DNA of 53,053 nucleotides from Henriciella sp. (GTDB taxonomy: Bacteria; Pseudomonadota; Alphaproteobacteria; Caulobacterales; Hyphomonadaceae): contig NVWP01000038.1 of assembly GCA_002733705.1 (NCBI GenBank), positions 1 to 53,053 on the forward strand. The letters are read 5' to 3'. How positions within the stretch are numbered: the stretch's first letter is position 1; every line of letters begins with the position of its first letter. The notes under the pieces were generated by a model, which was given only the letters and a program-made list of their open reading frames with translations, had not been told where the DNA came from and did not search any database. Both the position numbers and the translations under genes were made by a program. Shown here one piece after another: positions 17,482 through 25,624 of the stretch.

Positions 17482-17646
17482 TGGGGAGAAGGGCCGGGGA
17501 TGAGGGGTCACACCGTCTCAGCAAAGCGGGGTGCGCGCCGTGACGCGCGTTCGCACGGAGCATCACTGCAACGGCAGCGTTTGATACGACGTCTCCACCC
17601 CCTCACCCCCTACCCCCTCTCCCAGGGGAGAGGGGAAAAGCGCGCA
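17472..17646 (+). repeat. Long dispersed repeat, copy A
   Basis: 175 bases. It begins CCCTTCTCCCTGGGGAGAAG and ends in CTCTCCCAGGGGAGAGGGG plus AAAAGCGCGCAT. Both ends carry inverted CTCCC/GGGAG arms and C-rich runs, so the whole unit can fold back. A central block (CACGGAGCATCACTGCAACG) also occurs in copy B with few changes. The DUF559 stop codon lies two bases after it. Confidence 0.9.
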
Positions 17647-17648
17647 TC

Positions 17649-17993
17649 TCAAAGTCCCAATGCGTCCGCCACCCGCCCCCAAAGCAGATCCGCGTCCATT
17701 GCCTCTTCTGCGCTGAAGCGCACCATCCGCCAGCCCATCGCTTCGATCTCACGCTGGCGGACAGGGTCGCTGAGGGTGATGTCCTCTCGGGCGTGGATGC
17801 TCCCGTCAATTTCGATGATAAGCTTCGCGCGGTAGATGGCGAAATCGGCGACATAGGCGCCGATGGGGTATTGGCGTTTGACCGGGAAGCCATACGCGCG
17901 CAGCTTGCGGAGCGTCTGCCACGCATGTTGTTCGGGCGTGTTCGCCGTCTGGCGAAGGCGCCGCGCGCGTGCCGTGCTGCGGGGGTCTGACAT
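17649..17993 (-). CDS. DUF559 endonuclease-like protein
   Basis: 114 residues. The core (WQTLRKLRAYGFPVKRQ, then FRIY-like ADFAIYRAKLIIEIDG, then ERE-like REIEAMGWRMVRFS) fits DUF559, a Vsr/PD-(D/E)XK-related nuclease-like domain; the acidic residues of YVADFAIY and IIEIDG would be the metal ligands. Cellular role unknown. I start at ATG 17993 because the upstream extension reads through repeat copy B and gives the low-complexity frame often misannotated with such repeats. The gene fills the interval between two direct repeat copies. Confidence 0.82.
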   Translation of the reverse strand: MSDPRSTARARRLRQTANTPEQHAWQTLRKLRAYGFPVKRQYPIGAYVADFAIYRAKLIIEIDGSIHAREDITLSDPVRQREIEAMGWRMVRFSAEEAMDADLLWGRVADALGL

Positions 17994-18030
17994 GCGGGGA
18001 TGTTGCGCGGCAGTTGAGACAAACGCAACT

Positions 18031-18240
18031 CCCTTCTCCCTGGGGAAAAGGGCCGGGGATGAGGGGTCACGACGTTTCAACAAAGCGGCGTGTGCGTAGT
18101 GACGCGCTATCGCATGGAGCATCACTGCGACGGCAGCGCTTGGTACGATGTCTCCTACCCCTCACCCGTGCTCCGGCGCATCGCAGTGCGATGCTTCACC
18201 CTTCGCACCCTCTCCAAGGGGAGAGGGAAAAGCCGCGTAT
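18031..18240 (+). repeat. Long dispersed repeat, copy B
   Basis: 210 bases in the same orientation as copy A; about 80-85% similar by eye over the shared 140 bases. It carries an extra block of about 40 bases near its right end containing a perfect 8-bp inverted repeat, GCATCGCA-G-TGCGATGC (18178-18194). Together with copy A it brackets the DUF559 gene. Confidence 0.9.
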
Positions 18241-18456
18241 TTTGAGGTGGGGCGCGCCGTCCGATCTGTTCCAGGCGGTCAAAGGCGCTTCGCATCCGTA
18301 GGATTTCACTCTTGATCGCACGAAACAGATCGTCAGAGGCTGGCTATGGCCAAACGGCAGGGCCTGCCGTTCGCAGCTCTCAAGCGAAAGAGTACTAGCA
18401 GAAAACCCCATTTCGAAAATGTTTGTGGAATGGAAATAATGGCATCGAAATGCCAA
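18241..18456. other. Gap between repeat copy B and the AT-rich gene
   Basis: About 215 bases with falling GC content toward the right. No supported gene, RNA or terminator was found; it may contain the end of the transferred segment. Confidence 0.4.
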
Positions 18457-19317
18457 TCACCGCCGCTGAGCAGCAACGCTGCGGAACGTATCGAACTGCG
18501 GCGGATGGCATTCGATTCTGCTATTGGCAGCTACGTAGAAATCCTCGCCGTCCGCTGACTCGAATTGCTCGAACTCGTCCTTGCACCACCGTAGTTGAGT
18601 GAGCAAGTGCGAGTCTTGCGGCCCCACGACCTCAAGCACTCCTTTAATAGCAAGAGAAAATTCGATTATTTCATTTCCGAAAATCGTCCGATCTTCTGTT
18701 ATCGCTATGCTCGTATTGGCGTAGGTCGCATCCAAATTGAACCGCTCCAGGATCATTCTTCCCGAAGTAATCGATTGAATTCTAAAATTCTCTGGTCCGA
18801 TCTCCGATTTCACAATCCAGACTTCTGGCCATTCAGTCCTCGCCATCGACGTACGCGGTCGTAGCTTAATCGAAAAATATTCGGGTCGACCTTGTACATT
18901 CGTTAACCATATATCTGATCCGGACAAACGGACGCTTCCTCCTTCAAATACACAATTATCTATGCTTACTACTTCAGCATCAAAGTGCAATGAAGATCGA
19001 ATATTTTGACCTTGGCAATCTATGCCAACGTACTCTCTATTTTTAATAGAAATTGGCCTCCCATTTGAATTGAGAACTTCAACAATTTCAGAGAGCCTCG
19101 ACTGATGCAGGAAATATTCGGAAATTGTATCTTCTTGGTGCGCATAGTTCTGAAGGTATATTTCAGCCTGATGCACCAACGTGTCTTGCTCGCGTGAATC
19201 ATTCCTAGTGAAAATCCAAATGCAAATGCTGGCCAAAGTGCAAATGGTGCCAACTATTGATATAATGGCCATGAACTTGGCAAAAAATGTCTGCTGAGAA
19301 GTTCTTTTACCAGCCAA
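18457..19317 (-). CDS. Membrane-anchored protein of unknown function, AT-rich
   Basis: 286 residues if started at TTG 19317, which has GGCGGAG four bases upstream; ATG 19272 is the alternative and lacks a site. A single hydrophobic segment (MAIISIVGTICTLASICIWIF, about residues 16-36) is followed by a soluble domain of about 250 residues, probably periplasmic, rich in beta-forming residues and Ile/Asn/Ser. No family recognised. Base use is clearly more AT-rich than in all neighbours, suggesting recent transfer. The start lies 13 bases beyond the pccB stop, inside what would be the pccB transcript. Confidence 0.72.
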   Translation of the reverse strand: MAGKRTSQQTFFAKFMAIISIVGTICTLASICIWIFTRNDSREQDTLVHQAEIYLQNYAHQEDTISEYFLHQSRLSEIVEVLNSNGRPISIKNREYVGIDCQGQNIRSSLHFDAEVVSIDNCVFEGGSVRLSGSDIWLTNVQGRPEYFSIKLRPRTSMARTEWPEVWIVKSEIGPENFRIQSITSGRMILERFNLDATYANTSIAITEDRTIFGNEIIEFSLAIKGVLEVVGPQDSHLLTQLRWCKDEFEQFESADGEDFYVAANSRIECHPPQFDTFRSVAAQRR

Positions 19318-19330
19318 TAGTCTCCGCCCC

Positions 19331-20863
19331 CTAAAGCGGAATATTATCGTGCTTCTTCCACGGGTTCTCGAGTTCCTTGCCGCGTAGGGTGCGTAGCGCC
19401 TTGCAGACGCGGCGGCGGGTGGAGTGCGGCATGATGATGTCGTCGATATAGCCTTTGCGGGCGGCGACATAGGGGTTGGCGAAGTTGTCTTCGTACATCT
19501 TGGTGTGCTCGGCGATCTTCTTCTCGTCGCCAATGTCTTTCCTGAAGATGATCTCCACCGCGCCCTTGGCGCCCATCACGGCGATTTCGGCGGTTGGCCA
19601 GGCATAGTTCATGTCGCCGCGCAGGTGTTTGGAGCTCATCACGTCATAGGCGCCGCCATAGGCCTTGCGGGTGATGACGGTGACTTTCGGGACGGTGGCT
19701 TCGGCATAGGCGAACAATAGCTTCGCGCCATGTTTGATGAGGCCGCCATATTCCTGCTTGGTGCCCGGCATGAAGCCCGGCACGTCCACGAAGGTGACGA
19801 TCGGGATATTGAAACAGTCGCAGAAGCGCACGAAGCGGGCGGCCTTGCGGCTGGAGTCAATGTCGAGGACGCCGGCGAGGGTCATCGGCTGGTTGGCGAC
19901 GAAGCCGACGGTGGAGCCTTCCATACGGCCAAAGCCGCAGAGGATGTTGGCGCCGAAATCGGGGCTGATCTCGAAGAAGTCGCCTTCATCAGCGGTCTTC
20001 TCGATCAGCTCACGCATGTCATAGGGCGTGTTCGGATTGTCCGGGATGAGCGTGTCGAGGCTTTCTTCCACGCGGTCCGGATCATCGAAGCTTGGGCGTT
20101 TCGGGGCTTCCTCGCGGTTCGACAGCGGCAGGAAGTCGATGAGGCGGCGCATCTGGATCAGCGCCTCAATGTCATTGTCGAAGGCGCCGTCGGCAACGCC
20201 GGACTTCTTGGCGTGAACGGACGCGCCGCCCAGGCTCTCATGCGTGACTTCCTCATTGGTGACGGTCTTCACCACATCCGGGCCGGTCACATACATGTAG
20301 GAGGTGTCCTTCACCATGAAGATGAAGTCGGTCATGGCAGGGCTATAGACGTCGCCGCCCGCGCACGGCCCCATGATGACGGAGATCTGCGGGATGACAC
20401 CGGAGGAGAGGACGTTTTCCATGAAGATGTCGGCATAGCCCGCGAGGCTGTCGACGCCTTCCTGGATGCGCGCACCGCCCGCATCGAAGATGCCGACGAC
20501 GGGCGCGCCATTGCGGGCCGCGGCCTTCTGGATCTTCACGATCTTTTCCGACTGGGCCAGCGACAGCGAGCCGCCGAAGACGGTGAAGTCCTTTGAGAAG
20601 ACATAGACGAGGCGGCCATTGACCGTGCCATAGCCGGTGACGACGCCGTCGCCGGGAATACGCTGCTCTTCCATGCCGAAATCGTGGGAGCGGTGCTCCA
20701 CGAACATATCGGTTTCCTCAAAGCTGCCCTCATCGAGCAGGAGGGTGATGCGTTCGCGCGCGGTGAGCTTGCCCTTTTCGTGCTGTTTGGCGATGCGGCC
20801 TTCGCCGCCGCCCAGGCGGGCTTCCTCACGTTTTGCCTCAAGCGCTTCGATCACATCTTTCAT
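19331..20863 (-). CDS. pccB: Propionyl-CoA carboxylase, beta subunit
   Basis: Carboxyltransferase half of the PCC complex, 510 residues, full length. It shows the two crotonase-like halves: the N-terminal part with [18 protein letters not shown] (about 130-147) and [20 protein letters not shown] (about 165-184), and the C-terminal part with [17 protein letters not shown] and [15 protein letters not shown]. The last two carry the oxyanion-forming glycines. It works with the product at 4953-6950. ATG 20863 has GAGG about nine bases upstream. The AT-rich accessory gene follows after its stop codon. Confidence 0.95.
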   Translation of the reverse strand: MKDVIEALEAKREEARLGGGEGRIAKQHEKGKLTARERITLLLDEGSFEETDMFVEHRSHDFGMEEQRIPGDGVVTGYGTVNGRLVYVFSKDFTVFGGSLSLAQSEKIVKIQKAAARNGAPVVGIFDAGGARIQEGVDSLAGYADIFMENVLSSGVIPQISVIMGPCAGGDVYSPAMTDFIFMVKDTSYMYVTGPDVVKTVTNEEVTHESLGGASVHAKKSGVADGAFDNDIEALIQMRRLIDFLPLSNREEAPKRPSFDDPDRVEESLDTLIPDNPNTPYDMRELIEKTADEGDFFEISPDFGANILCGFGRMEGSTVGFVANQPMTLAGVLDIDSSRKAARFVRFCDCFNIPIVTFVDVPGFMPGTKQEYGGLIKHGAKLLFAYAEATVPKVTVITRKAYGGAYDVMSSKHLRGDMNYAWPTAEIAVMGAKGAVEIIFRKDIGDEKKIAEHTKMYEDNFANPYVAARKGYIDDIIMPHSTRRRVCKALRTLRGKELENPWKKHDNIPL

Positions 20864-20937
20864 ACCGGCAGCCTCTTAATCGGTGAGTCCTTCAAATCTG
20901 GCTGTCCTTGTTACTGAATGGGACGGGCGACGCAAGA

Positions 20938-20972
20938 AAAAGGGCAGGCTGCCCCATGGGCAACCTGCCAGC
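20938..20972 (-). terminator. Intrinsic terminator of the basic secreted protein gene
   Basis: GGCAGGCTGCCC at 20943-20954 pairs with GGGCAACCTGCC at 20958-20969 (one mismatch). Read on the minus strand it is followed by CCTTTTTCTT. It lies 39 bases after the stop at 21011 and also insulates pccB. Confidence 0.85.
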
Positions 20973-21010
20973 CTTTCTTCAGTTGTCATTCTGGAGGGGG
21001 TATCTGCCGC

Positions 21011-21742
21011 CTAGTTGCCGGCGCGCCCGCCGCGCAGATTTCCGTCCTTGCCATAGCGGCGCTGGCCGCCCGGGCCGGTGCGGCCCCTGCCCTGATCACT
21101 GGAGCTGACCGTGCGCGTCGTGGTGACGGTGCGGGTGACCGGCGTCCTTGTGGTCGTGGACGAGTAGCTGCGATAGCCATTGTGGCCACGGTCCCAGCGG
21201 TCATGGTGATCGCCGCGTCCCCTGTCCCAGCGGTCGTCATGATGGCCGTGCCCCCGGCGGCCGCGCTCTGGCAGGCCGGTGATCCGCACCACGCTGCCCT
21301 GACGGACCGTGCAGTTCACATCGCGGTAGAATTCGCGCCGGCGGCCTTCGAACTCCACATCATCGAACAGGACGCGGAAGCCGCGCGGGCCGATCTGGTT
21401 CACGCGCAGATCATTGTCGATATCGACATCGCGGAAGCCCGCGCGGTAGCCCTCACGCTGGATGGCGGCCGAACACATGCGGACGGCCTGGCGGCGCATC
21501 TGGCGGACTTCCCAGGGGCGCTGACCATAGCGGTCATTGTTGTAATAGCGCCCGTCGCGGCCCCGCCAGCGATCATTGCCGACAGAGATATAGAAGGAGG
21601 CGTCACCGACGCTGAGGATGGCGCCGGAAAAGGCGGTCTGGGTGCGGTGCGGCGCCTCGTCTGCGAGGGCCGGAGCTGCGGTGAGTGGGAGAGCCGCAAA
21701 AGCCAGCGCTGCCACCCGGGTCTTCATGATGCGTTTCATCAT
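21011..21742 (-). CDS. Secreted basic protein with His/Arg/Gly-rich tail, unknown
   Basis: 243 residues. A signal peptide ends near APALADE (start M-M-K at 21742; an ATG at 21724 is also possible). The core (about 35-165) has two Cys and the pattern WEVRQMRRQAVRMCSAAIQ...FRDVDIDNDLRVNQIGPRGFRVLFDD. The last 75 residues are low-complexity: repeated HHDDRWDRG and Arg/Gly/Ser/Thr. The type resembles outer-membrane-linked proteins of unknown role in this lineage. It has its own terminator (20938-20972). Confidence 0.75.
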   Translation of the reverse strand: MMKRIMKTRVAALAFAALPLTAAPALADEAPHRTQTAFSGAILSVGDASFYISVGNDRWRGRDGRYYNNDRYGQRPWEVRQMRRQAVRMCSAAIQREGYRAGFRDVDIDNDLRVNQIGPRGFRVLFDDVEFEGRRREFYRDVNCTVRQGSVVRITGLPERGRRGHGHHDDRWDRGRGDHHDRWDRGHNGYRSYSSTTTRTPVTRTVTTTRTVSSSDQGRGRTGPGGQRRYGKDGNLRGGRAGN

Positions 21743-21905
21743 GGGTGCAGGAAAACATGGGGCTCCGGAACCCAGGCTGACCGGCGCATTCGGGTTTCGT
21801 TCACCCTGTTTTGTTGTTTCTATTCAGACGCTTAGCGCAGAATAAATTTCAGGCGCCATGTGGTCTGGTGCGGCGCCTGAGCTTTTGTTCAGCCTTGTGG
21901 GCGCG

Positions 21906-22556
21906 TCAGGAACAGCCTTCCACATAATCGACCGCTGGCGGCAGGCCGACGCGGTAGGTGGAGATATTCCCGGCTTCATCGGTCTCCATGATGAGCTTTG
22001 CGTCGCCCTGAAGCTGGATGATGAGATTGTCGCGGTCCGTGTACTTGTTCGGCTGGCGCTCGATCTCTTGATAGAGGCCCTCAGCGGCCGTGGCGGGCAT
22101 GCCGACCTCCAGCCCCTGGGCGGTGGCGACACCGGGCGCGCGGATATCGACACGCTGGACGCTGCCATCGACCACCATATAGCCGACATCATAGTTTCCG
22201 CGCTGGGGCCCGAGATAGTAGCAGGCCTGCTCCTCGCCCGCCGCGCTGTCGCCCATTTCATGGAGGCCGCTCTCATGGGCCGCTTTCGCCTCTTCCGCGC
22301 TCATGCCGAATCTGACGCCGCAGAGGCCGTCCGCACTAATTGTGGTGCAGGAGGTCTGGTCTTCTGCATCGGCTCCGGCAGGCTGGGCCTGTGTGCCGGA
22401 TGATGGGTCGGTAGCTGGCAGGCCCGGGCCTGCGGGGGCGCCGGTCTCTTCGGGCGGGGTCAGCGGTGCGGGATCGGCGGGTGTGACCGGGTCGCAGGCG
22501 GTCAGGAAAAGCGCCGTGGCAGCCGCGCTGCAGGCAAGGTGAAGTCGGTATGTCAT
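21906..22556 (-). CDS. Lipoprotein of unknown function
   Basis: 216 residues from ATG 22556, chosen because GGAGG lies nine bases upstream and the lipoprotein signal follows at once. The lipobox is LTAC with C21. A Pro/Ala/Glu linker runs to about residue 65, then a compact domain with CTTISADGLCGVRFGMSAEEAKAAH and paired Cys, continuing to a C-terminal ...VEGCS. The GxxFGMsxxEa pattern is common in small envelope proteins of unknown function. It lies 76 bases beyond the ATP12 gene on the same strand. Confidence 0.82.
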   Translation of the reverse strand: MTYRLHLACSAAATALFLTACDPVTPADPAPLTPPEETGAPAGPGLPATDPSSGTQAQPAGADAEDQTSCTTISADGLCGVRFGMSAEEAKAAHESGLHEMGDSAAGEEQACYYLGPQRGNYDVGYMVVDGSVQRVDIRAPGVATAQGLEVGMPATAAEGLYQEIERQPNKYTDRDNLIIQLQGDAKLIMETDEAGNISTYRVGLPPAVDYVEGCS

Positions 22557-22632
22557 GGCAAGCGCCTCCCATTGGCTGGCGCGCAGACATCTGGTTTTCC
22601 GGCCCCTTGCCGGGCGCTGCGGCCAGACCAGC

Positions 22633-23361
22633 CTAACGCGCAATGGCGGCAAACAGTTTCCCGATGGCGTCGGCATCAGCGCGGCGGCGGGCGACGATGT
22701 CCATCGCTTCGACATCCTCGCCCCACTGCTCGATCTGCCAGGTCTCATCGATCCGGGAGAGATCAAATGCGTCGAGCGCATCCAGCTCCCCCTGCTCTAC
22801 CGCCAGCGCGAGGACGGCGGAGCCATAGAGCGCCATCGCCCAAGTGAGTGCGGTGAGGCGGAGGTCATCGAGGCTGGCGGCATGGGCGCGCGCGGCCTTG
22901 AGCGAGGCGTCGGGCTGCGGCGAGGCAATGATGCCTTCGACGGGGACCAGGACGATGTCGAACGACTTGCCGGCCCATTGGCGCCAGTGCCCCCAGCCAG
23001 CTTCCTGGCGGGCGCGCAGCTCACTCGGCCCCTCGGCAAGGTGGCAGACAAGATCGGTCTCTGTGTATTTCGCCACCTCGTCCGCCATCGCGTCGCGCGC
23101 GCCGGGTGTGCCGTCTATCGAGACGTTGAGCAGGCGGGTGAGCGGCATGGTGGTGGGGTCGATCAGCTCACCCTGCGCGTCCCATTCGGCGGCGATCAAA
23201 TTGGCGAGCGTTTCGTGCGTGGTGGCGAGGTGGTTCTTCTGCGGGGTGCGCACAGGCTTGCCGTCGAGAAGGATGGCAAAGGTGTCGCCCTCACGCGAAA
23301 CCGCCGCCTCCTTGTAGAAGCGGCGGGGCAGATTGGGGGTCTGGGGCTTGCGCTCTGTCAT
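22633..23361 (-). CDS. ATP12-family F1-ATPase assembly chaperone
   Basis: 242 residues, cytosolic. ATP12 homologues bind the F1 alpha subunit before assembly of ATP synthase and occur in alphaproteobacteria and mitochondria. The family features are seen: RRFYKEA near the start, LDGKPVRTP (about 32-40), AEWDAQGELIDP.TMPLTRL.N (about 58-79), YTETDLVCHLAEGP and a late Trp/Ala-rich helix region. The start has GAGG at about seven bases. In related bacteria it is often found with an HAD phosphatase and an RluC-like gene, as here, though small genes have been inserted between them. Confidence 0.92.
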   Translation of the reverse strand: MTERKPQTPNLPRRFYKEAAVSREGDTFAILLDGKPVRTPQKNHLATTHETLANLIAAEWDAQGELIDPTTMPLTRLLNVSIDGTPGARDAMADEVAKYTETDLVCHLAEGPSELRARQEAGWGHWRQWAGKSFDIVLVPVEGIIASPQPDASLKAARAHAASLDDLRLTALTWAMALYGSAVLALAVEQGELDALDAFDLSRIDETWQIEQWGEDVEAMDIVARRRADADAIGKLFAAIAR

Positions 23362-23411
23362 GAGGCGACCTCATGCCATGCCCGCGCGATGGGGCAAAGT
23401 GGCGGGTGCAC

Positions 23412-23855
23412 CTAGCCTTCGGCGGCGAGCGCCGACTCAGCATGGCGCTGGGGCGAGAGGTCCATCTTGTCGACAACCATGCGGTCTTCACGGTCCATCA
23501 GGATGAGCGTCTGGCCGATCCGCACAGTCTTCAGATTGTCCGCCTTGCGGTCGAGCGCGAGCTTTGCGCGCCATTCGAGCGCCAGCGGATACATGGTTTC
23601 CGGGAAGGGCTCACCGACAGCGATACGGTCTTCAAGCGCGGTGCGTTCGAAACACAGCTCCTGCGCGGCATAGCCGACTTCGCAGGACCGGTCCGCGATC
23701 TGGAAATTGCGGTCGAATACGGCCTGATCGTTCGGGGTGAACTGCGAGGCGATGGTCGCGCTGGATACGCTGGAGTGGGCCGACAAAGCCAGTGCACCGC
23801 CACCGATTGCGGCAACTGCAAGTCCCGTCAGGATATGGTCGATGTTGAGTTTCAC
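23412..23855 (-). CDS. Small exported or anchored protein, unknown
   Basis: 147 residues starting at GTG 23855 with AAAGGA ten bases upstream. A hydrophobic N-terminus (about 8-28, GLAVAAIGGGALALSA) may be a signal anchor. There are two Cys in the middle (SCEVGYAAQELCFERT), and the C-terminal region TVRIGQTLILMDREDRMVVDKM is reminiscent of the end of RcnB-like periplasmic proteins, but the similarity is too short to assign. It sits between ATP12 and the small lipoprotein gene, same strand. Confidence 0.7.
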   Translation of the reverse strand: MKLNIDHILTGLAVAAIGGGALALSAHSSVSSATIASQFTPNDQAVFDRNFQIADRSCEVGYAAQELCFERTALEDRIAVGEPFPETMYPLALEWRAKLALDRKADNLKTVRIGQTLILMDREDRMVVDKMDLSPQRHAESALAAEG

Positions 23856-23970
23856 AGCTTTGCGTCCTTTCGCGTTCTGTCTGCGTTCCGGTTAGAAGCT
23901 CAACGCAACGCCCTCAGGATCGATCCACGCTCTCTGCATTTTTTGTCATGTTTATCAGTGCACTAAATAG

Positions 23971-24004
23971 AAAAAGCCGACCTGGTTTCCAGGCCGGCTT
24001 TCCC
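23971..24004 (-). terminator. Terminator after the small acidic lipoprotein gene
   Basis: On the minus strand AAAGCCGGCCTGG and CCAGGTCGGCTTT form a 12-bp stem with one G-T pair and an AAA loop, followed by TTTTTCT. It lies 21 bases after the stop codon at 24025. Confidence 0.9.
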
Positions 24005-24024
24005 GTTCAACTGAATGAAAAGTC

Positions 24025-24189
24025 TTACTCGACTTCTTCCTCGATCTCGTCGCCGGCTTCTTCCATTTCGTCGCCAGCTTCGTCGAGCTCTTCGCCTGCT
24101 TCTTCGGCCGGGCCGTCATTGCTGTCGCATGCTGCAACACCACCAATTGCACCCATACCGACGAGAAGCGCGACAATAGACTTTTTCAT
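24025..24189 (-). CDS. Small acidic lipoprotein with heptad repeats
   Basis: 54 residues, found by reading the minus strand. A signal peptide MKKSIVALLVGMGAIGGVA is followed by a lipobox-like GVAAC with C21. The mature part is a run of near-identical seven-residue repeats of the form EEAGxEx (starting near residues 28, 35 and 42) ending in EEEVE, predicted to form a negatively charged helix. AAGGGG lies six bases upstream of ATG 24189, and a terminator follows. Comparable small entericidin-like lipoproteins are known, but its role is unknown. Confidence 0.8.
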   Translation of the reverse strand: MKKSIVALLVGMGAIGGVAACDSNDGPAEEAGEELDEAGDEMEEAGDEIEEEVE

Positions 24190-24322
24190 GAGATTCCCCT
24201 TGTTGCTTGAATACTCAGGACAGCAACGTCATTCCCCCGATCCTGTTCCTAAAAGAGTTCATTTTTTTTGCTGGAGCGTCATGGGGCTCGCCAAATCGCC
24301 GGCTCGGCCCAATCGGTTTCGA

Positions 24323-25018
24323 TCAAGTCGTGGCCACTGAGCTTCGATCAGCAAGGGCTTGGGCAAACCTATCGAGGGCGAGGTTCAGTGAGCTGTAGTC
24401 ATGCAGCACTTCATGCGCGCCGGCCGCCTCCAGCTCATCGGCCCGGCCGAAGCCCCAGCTGACGCCCATTGTGTGGATGCCGGCATTGCGCCCCATGGCG
24501 ATGTCGTGGATCGCATCGCCGATAATCAGCGACTGGTGCGGCTCACAGCCGAGCGCATTCATCGCCTGCTCGACCATGAAGGGATGCGGCTTGCCGGGGC
24601 CGTCATCGGCGCACCAGATCGTGTCGAAATACGGCTCCAGCGGATGCATTTCGAAGATGGCGCGGATACCGCGGTGGGACTTGCCGGTCGCCATGGCGAT
24701 GAGCCAGCCTTCCTCGGCAAGGCGCTTCAGTGTCTCTTCGGCGCCGTCATAGAGCGGCTCGGTAAAGCCCTCCTCAGTGCGCCTTAGGACAAAGGCTTCC
24801 CGATAGGCCTGTGTGAGGCCGGGAATGTCATGATAATCGGGCGCGAGCATGCGGCAGGCCTCTTCCAGGCCGAGGCCAACAATCTTGCGGGTCGCTTCAT
24901 ATTCCGGCTCTGGCAGGCCGCATGTGCCAAAGGCCCGGCACATGGCCGTCTGGATGACTTCGCGGCTGTCGACGATGGTGCCATCGATGTCCCAGATGGC
25001 GAGTTTGAGGGTGGTCAT
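24323..25018 (-). CDS. HAD-family hydrolase, phosphoglycolate phosphatase-like
   Basis: 231 residues, cytosolic, full length. HAD motifs: D10 and D12 in WDIDGTIVDS, Thr in MATGKSHRG (motif II), Lys in GKPHPFM and the acidic pair in IIGDAIHDIAMG (motif IV). The cap is the helical C1 type used by phosphoglycolate and related sugar phosphatases; the exact substrate is not predictable. It starts five bases after the stop of the SUKH gene, and its GGAGG lies inside that gene. Upstream genes on the same strand: SUKH, rluC-like, crcB. Confidence 0.88.
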   Translation of the reverse strand: MTTLKLAIWDIDGTIVDSREVIQTAMCRAFGTCGLPEPEYEATRKIVGLGLEEACRMLAPDYHDIPGLTQAYREAFVLRRTEEGFTEPLYDGAEETLKRLAEEGWLIAMATGKSHRGIRAIFEMHPLEPYFDTIWCADDGPGKPHPFMVEQAMNALGCEPHQSLIIGDAIHDIAMGRNAGIHTMGVSWGFGRADELEAAGAHEVLHDYSSLNLALDRFAQALADRSSVATT

Positions 25019-25022
25019 TCAG

Positions 25023-25616
25023 TCACTCCTCCAGGCCTTCGCCCATAACCAAGTCGGTCCAGACATCGATATGCCGGCCAGGCCAACACACCCCAAATGC
25101 CGGTTCCGGATTCACGAATTCGTCGATCAAATATTCCGCTAGATTCACACCGTAAAATATAATGTCGGTCTGCATGATGGACAGAACAGGATTGTTGGGC
25201 TGGCACGGCGCTGCAGGCAAGAATCTGTGGCCAAAAATGGGAAGAAGCGGCGGCCAGAGAGCAAAATCGGCTTTGGCGATGGTGATCGCATCAGCCGAGG
25301 ACGCAGGCCTATTTCCCCATCTTCGCATCCAGAAACCGTCATCGATATCGAACGCGATTCCTTCCCAAACCCGATTTATCTTCTGTCGATAGAGTTGAAT
25401 CGAAAAGTCAGACCACGGGAAAAACACACTGTCTGGATCGTCCAAATTTAGAAGGAAATATCTGAAATCCGGCGGAATGGAGAAGCCGAGATCGCGCTCT
25501 GCACTTTCGATGGTGGCTATTGACACTCCCCCCCGGCCAAACCGAGGCGGGCGTTTGCCCTCTGGCCATGCAGCTAGATTAAGCTGACGGAATAGATCAG
25601 ACCCTAGTTCTCGCAA
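25023..25616 (-). CDS. SUKH (SMI1/KNR4) family protein, possible immunity gene
   Basis: 197 residues. Residues about 30-55 (SIATIESAERDLGFSIPPDFRYFLLNLD) carry the SUKH core found in yeast SMI1/KNR4 and in many immunity proteins against contact-dependent toxins. The remaining part has conserved Trp/Asp positions typical of the fold. The start is TTG 25616 with AGGGG seven bases before it and only eight bases after the rluC-like stop. GC content is lower than that of its neighbours. No cognate toxin was found in the window, so an orphan immunity or regulatory role are both possible. Confidence 0.8.
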   Translation of the reverse strand: MRELGSDLFRQLNLAAWPEGKRPPRFGRGGVSIATIESAERDLGFSIPPDFRYFLLNLDDPDSVFFPWSDFSIQLYRQKINRVWEGIAFDIDDGFWMRRWGNRPASSADAITIAKADFALWPPLLPIFGHRFLPAAPCQPNNPVLSIMQTDIIFYGVNLAEYLIDEFVNPEPAFGVCWPGRHIDVWTDLVMGEGLEE

Positions 25617-25624
25617 GCAAGCCC

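Noticed and set aside
17297-17566. Small protein rich in GEGRREK repeats
   Set aside because: It is translation of the TTCTCCC heptamer and the C/G-run repeat.
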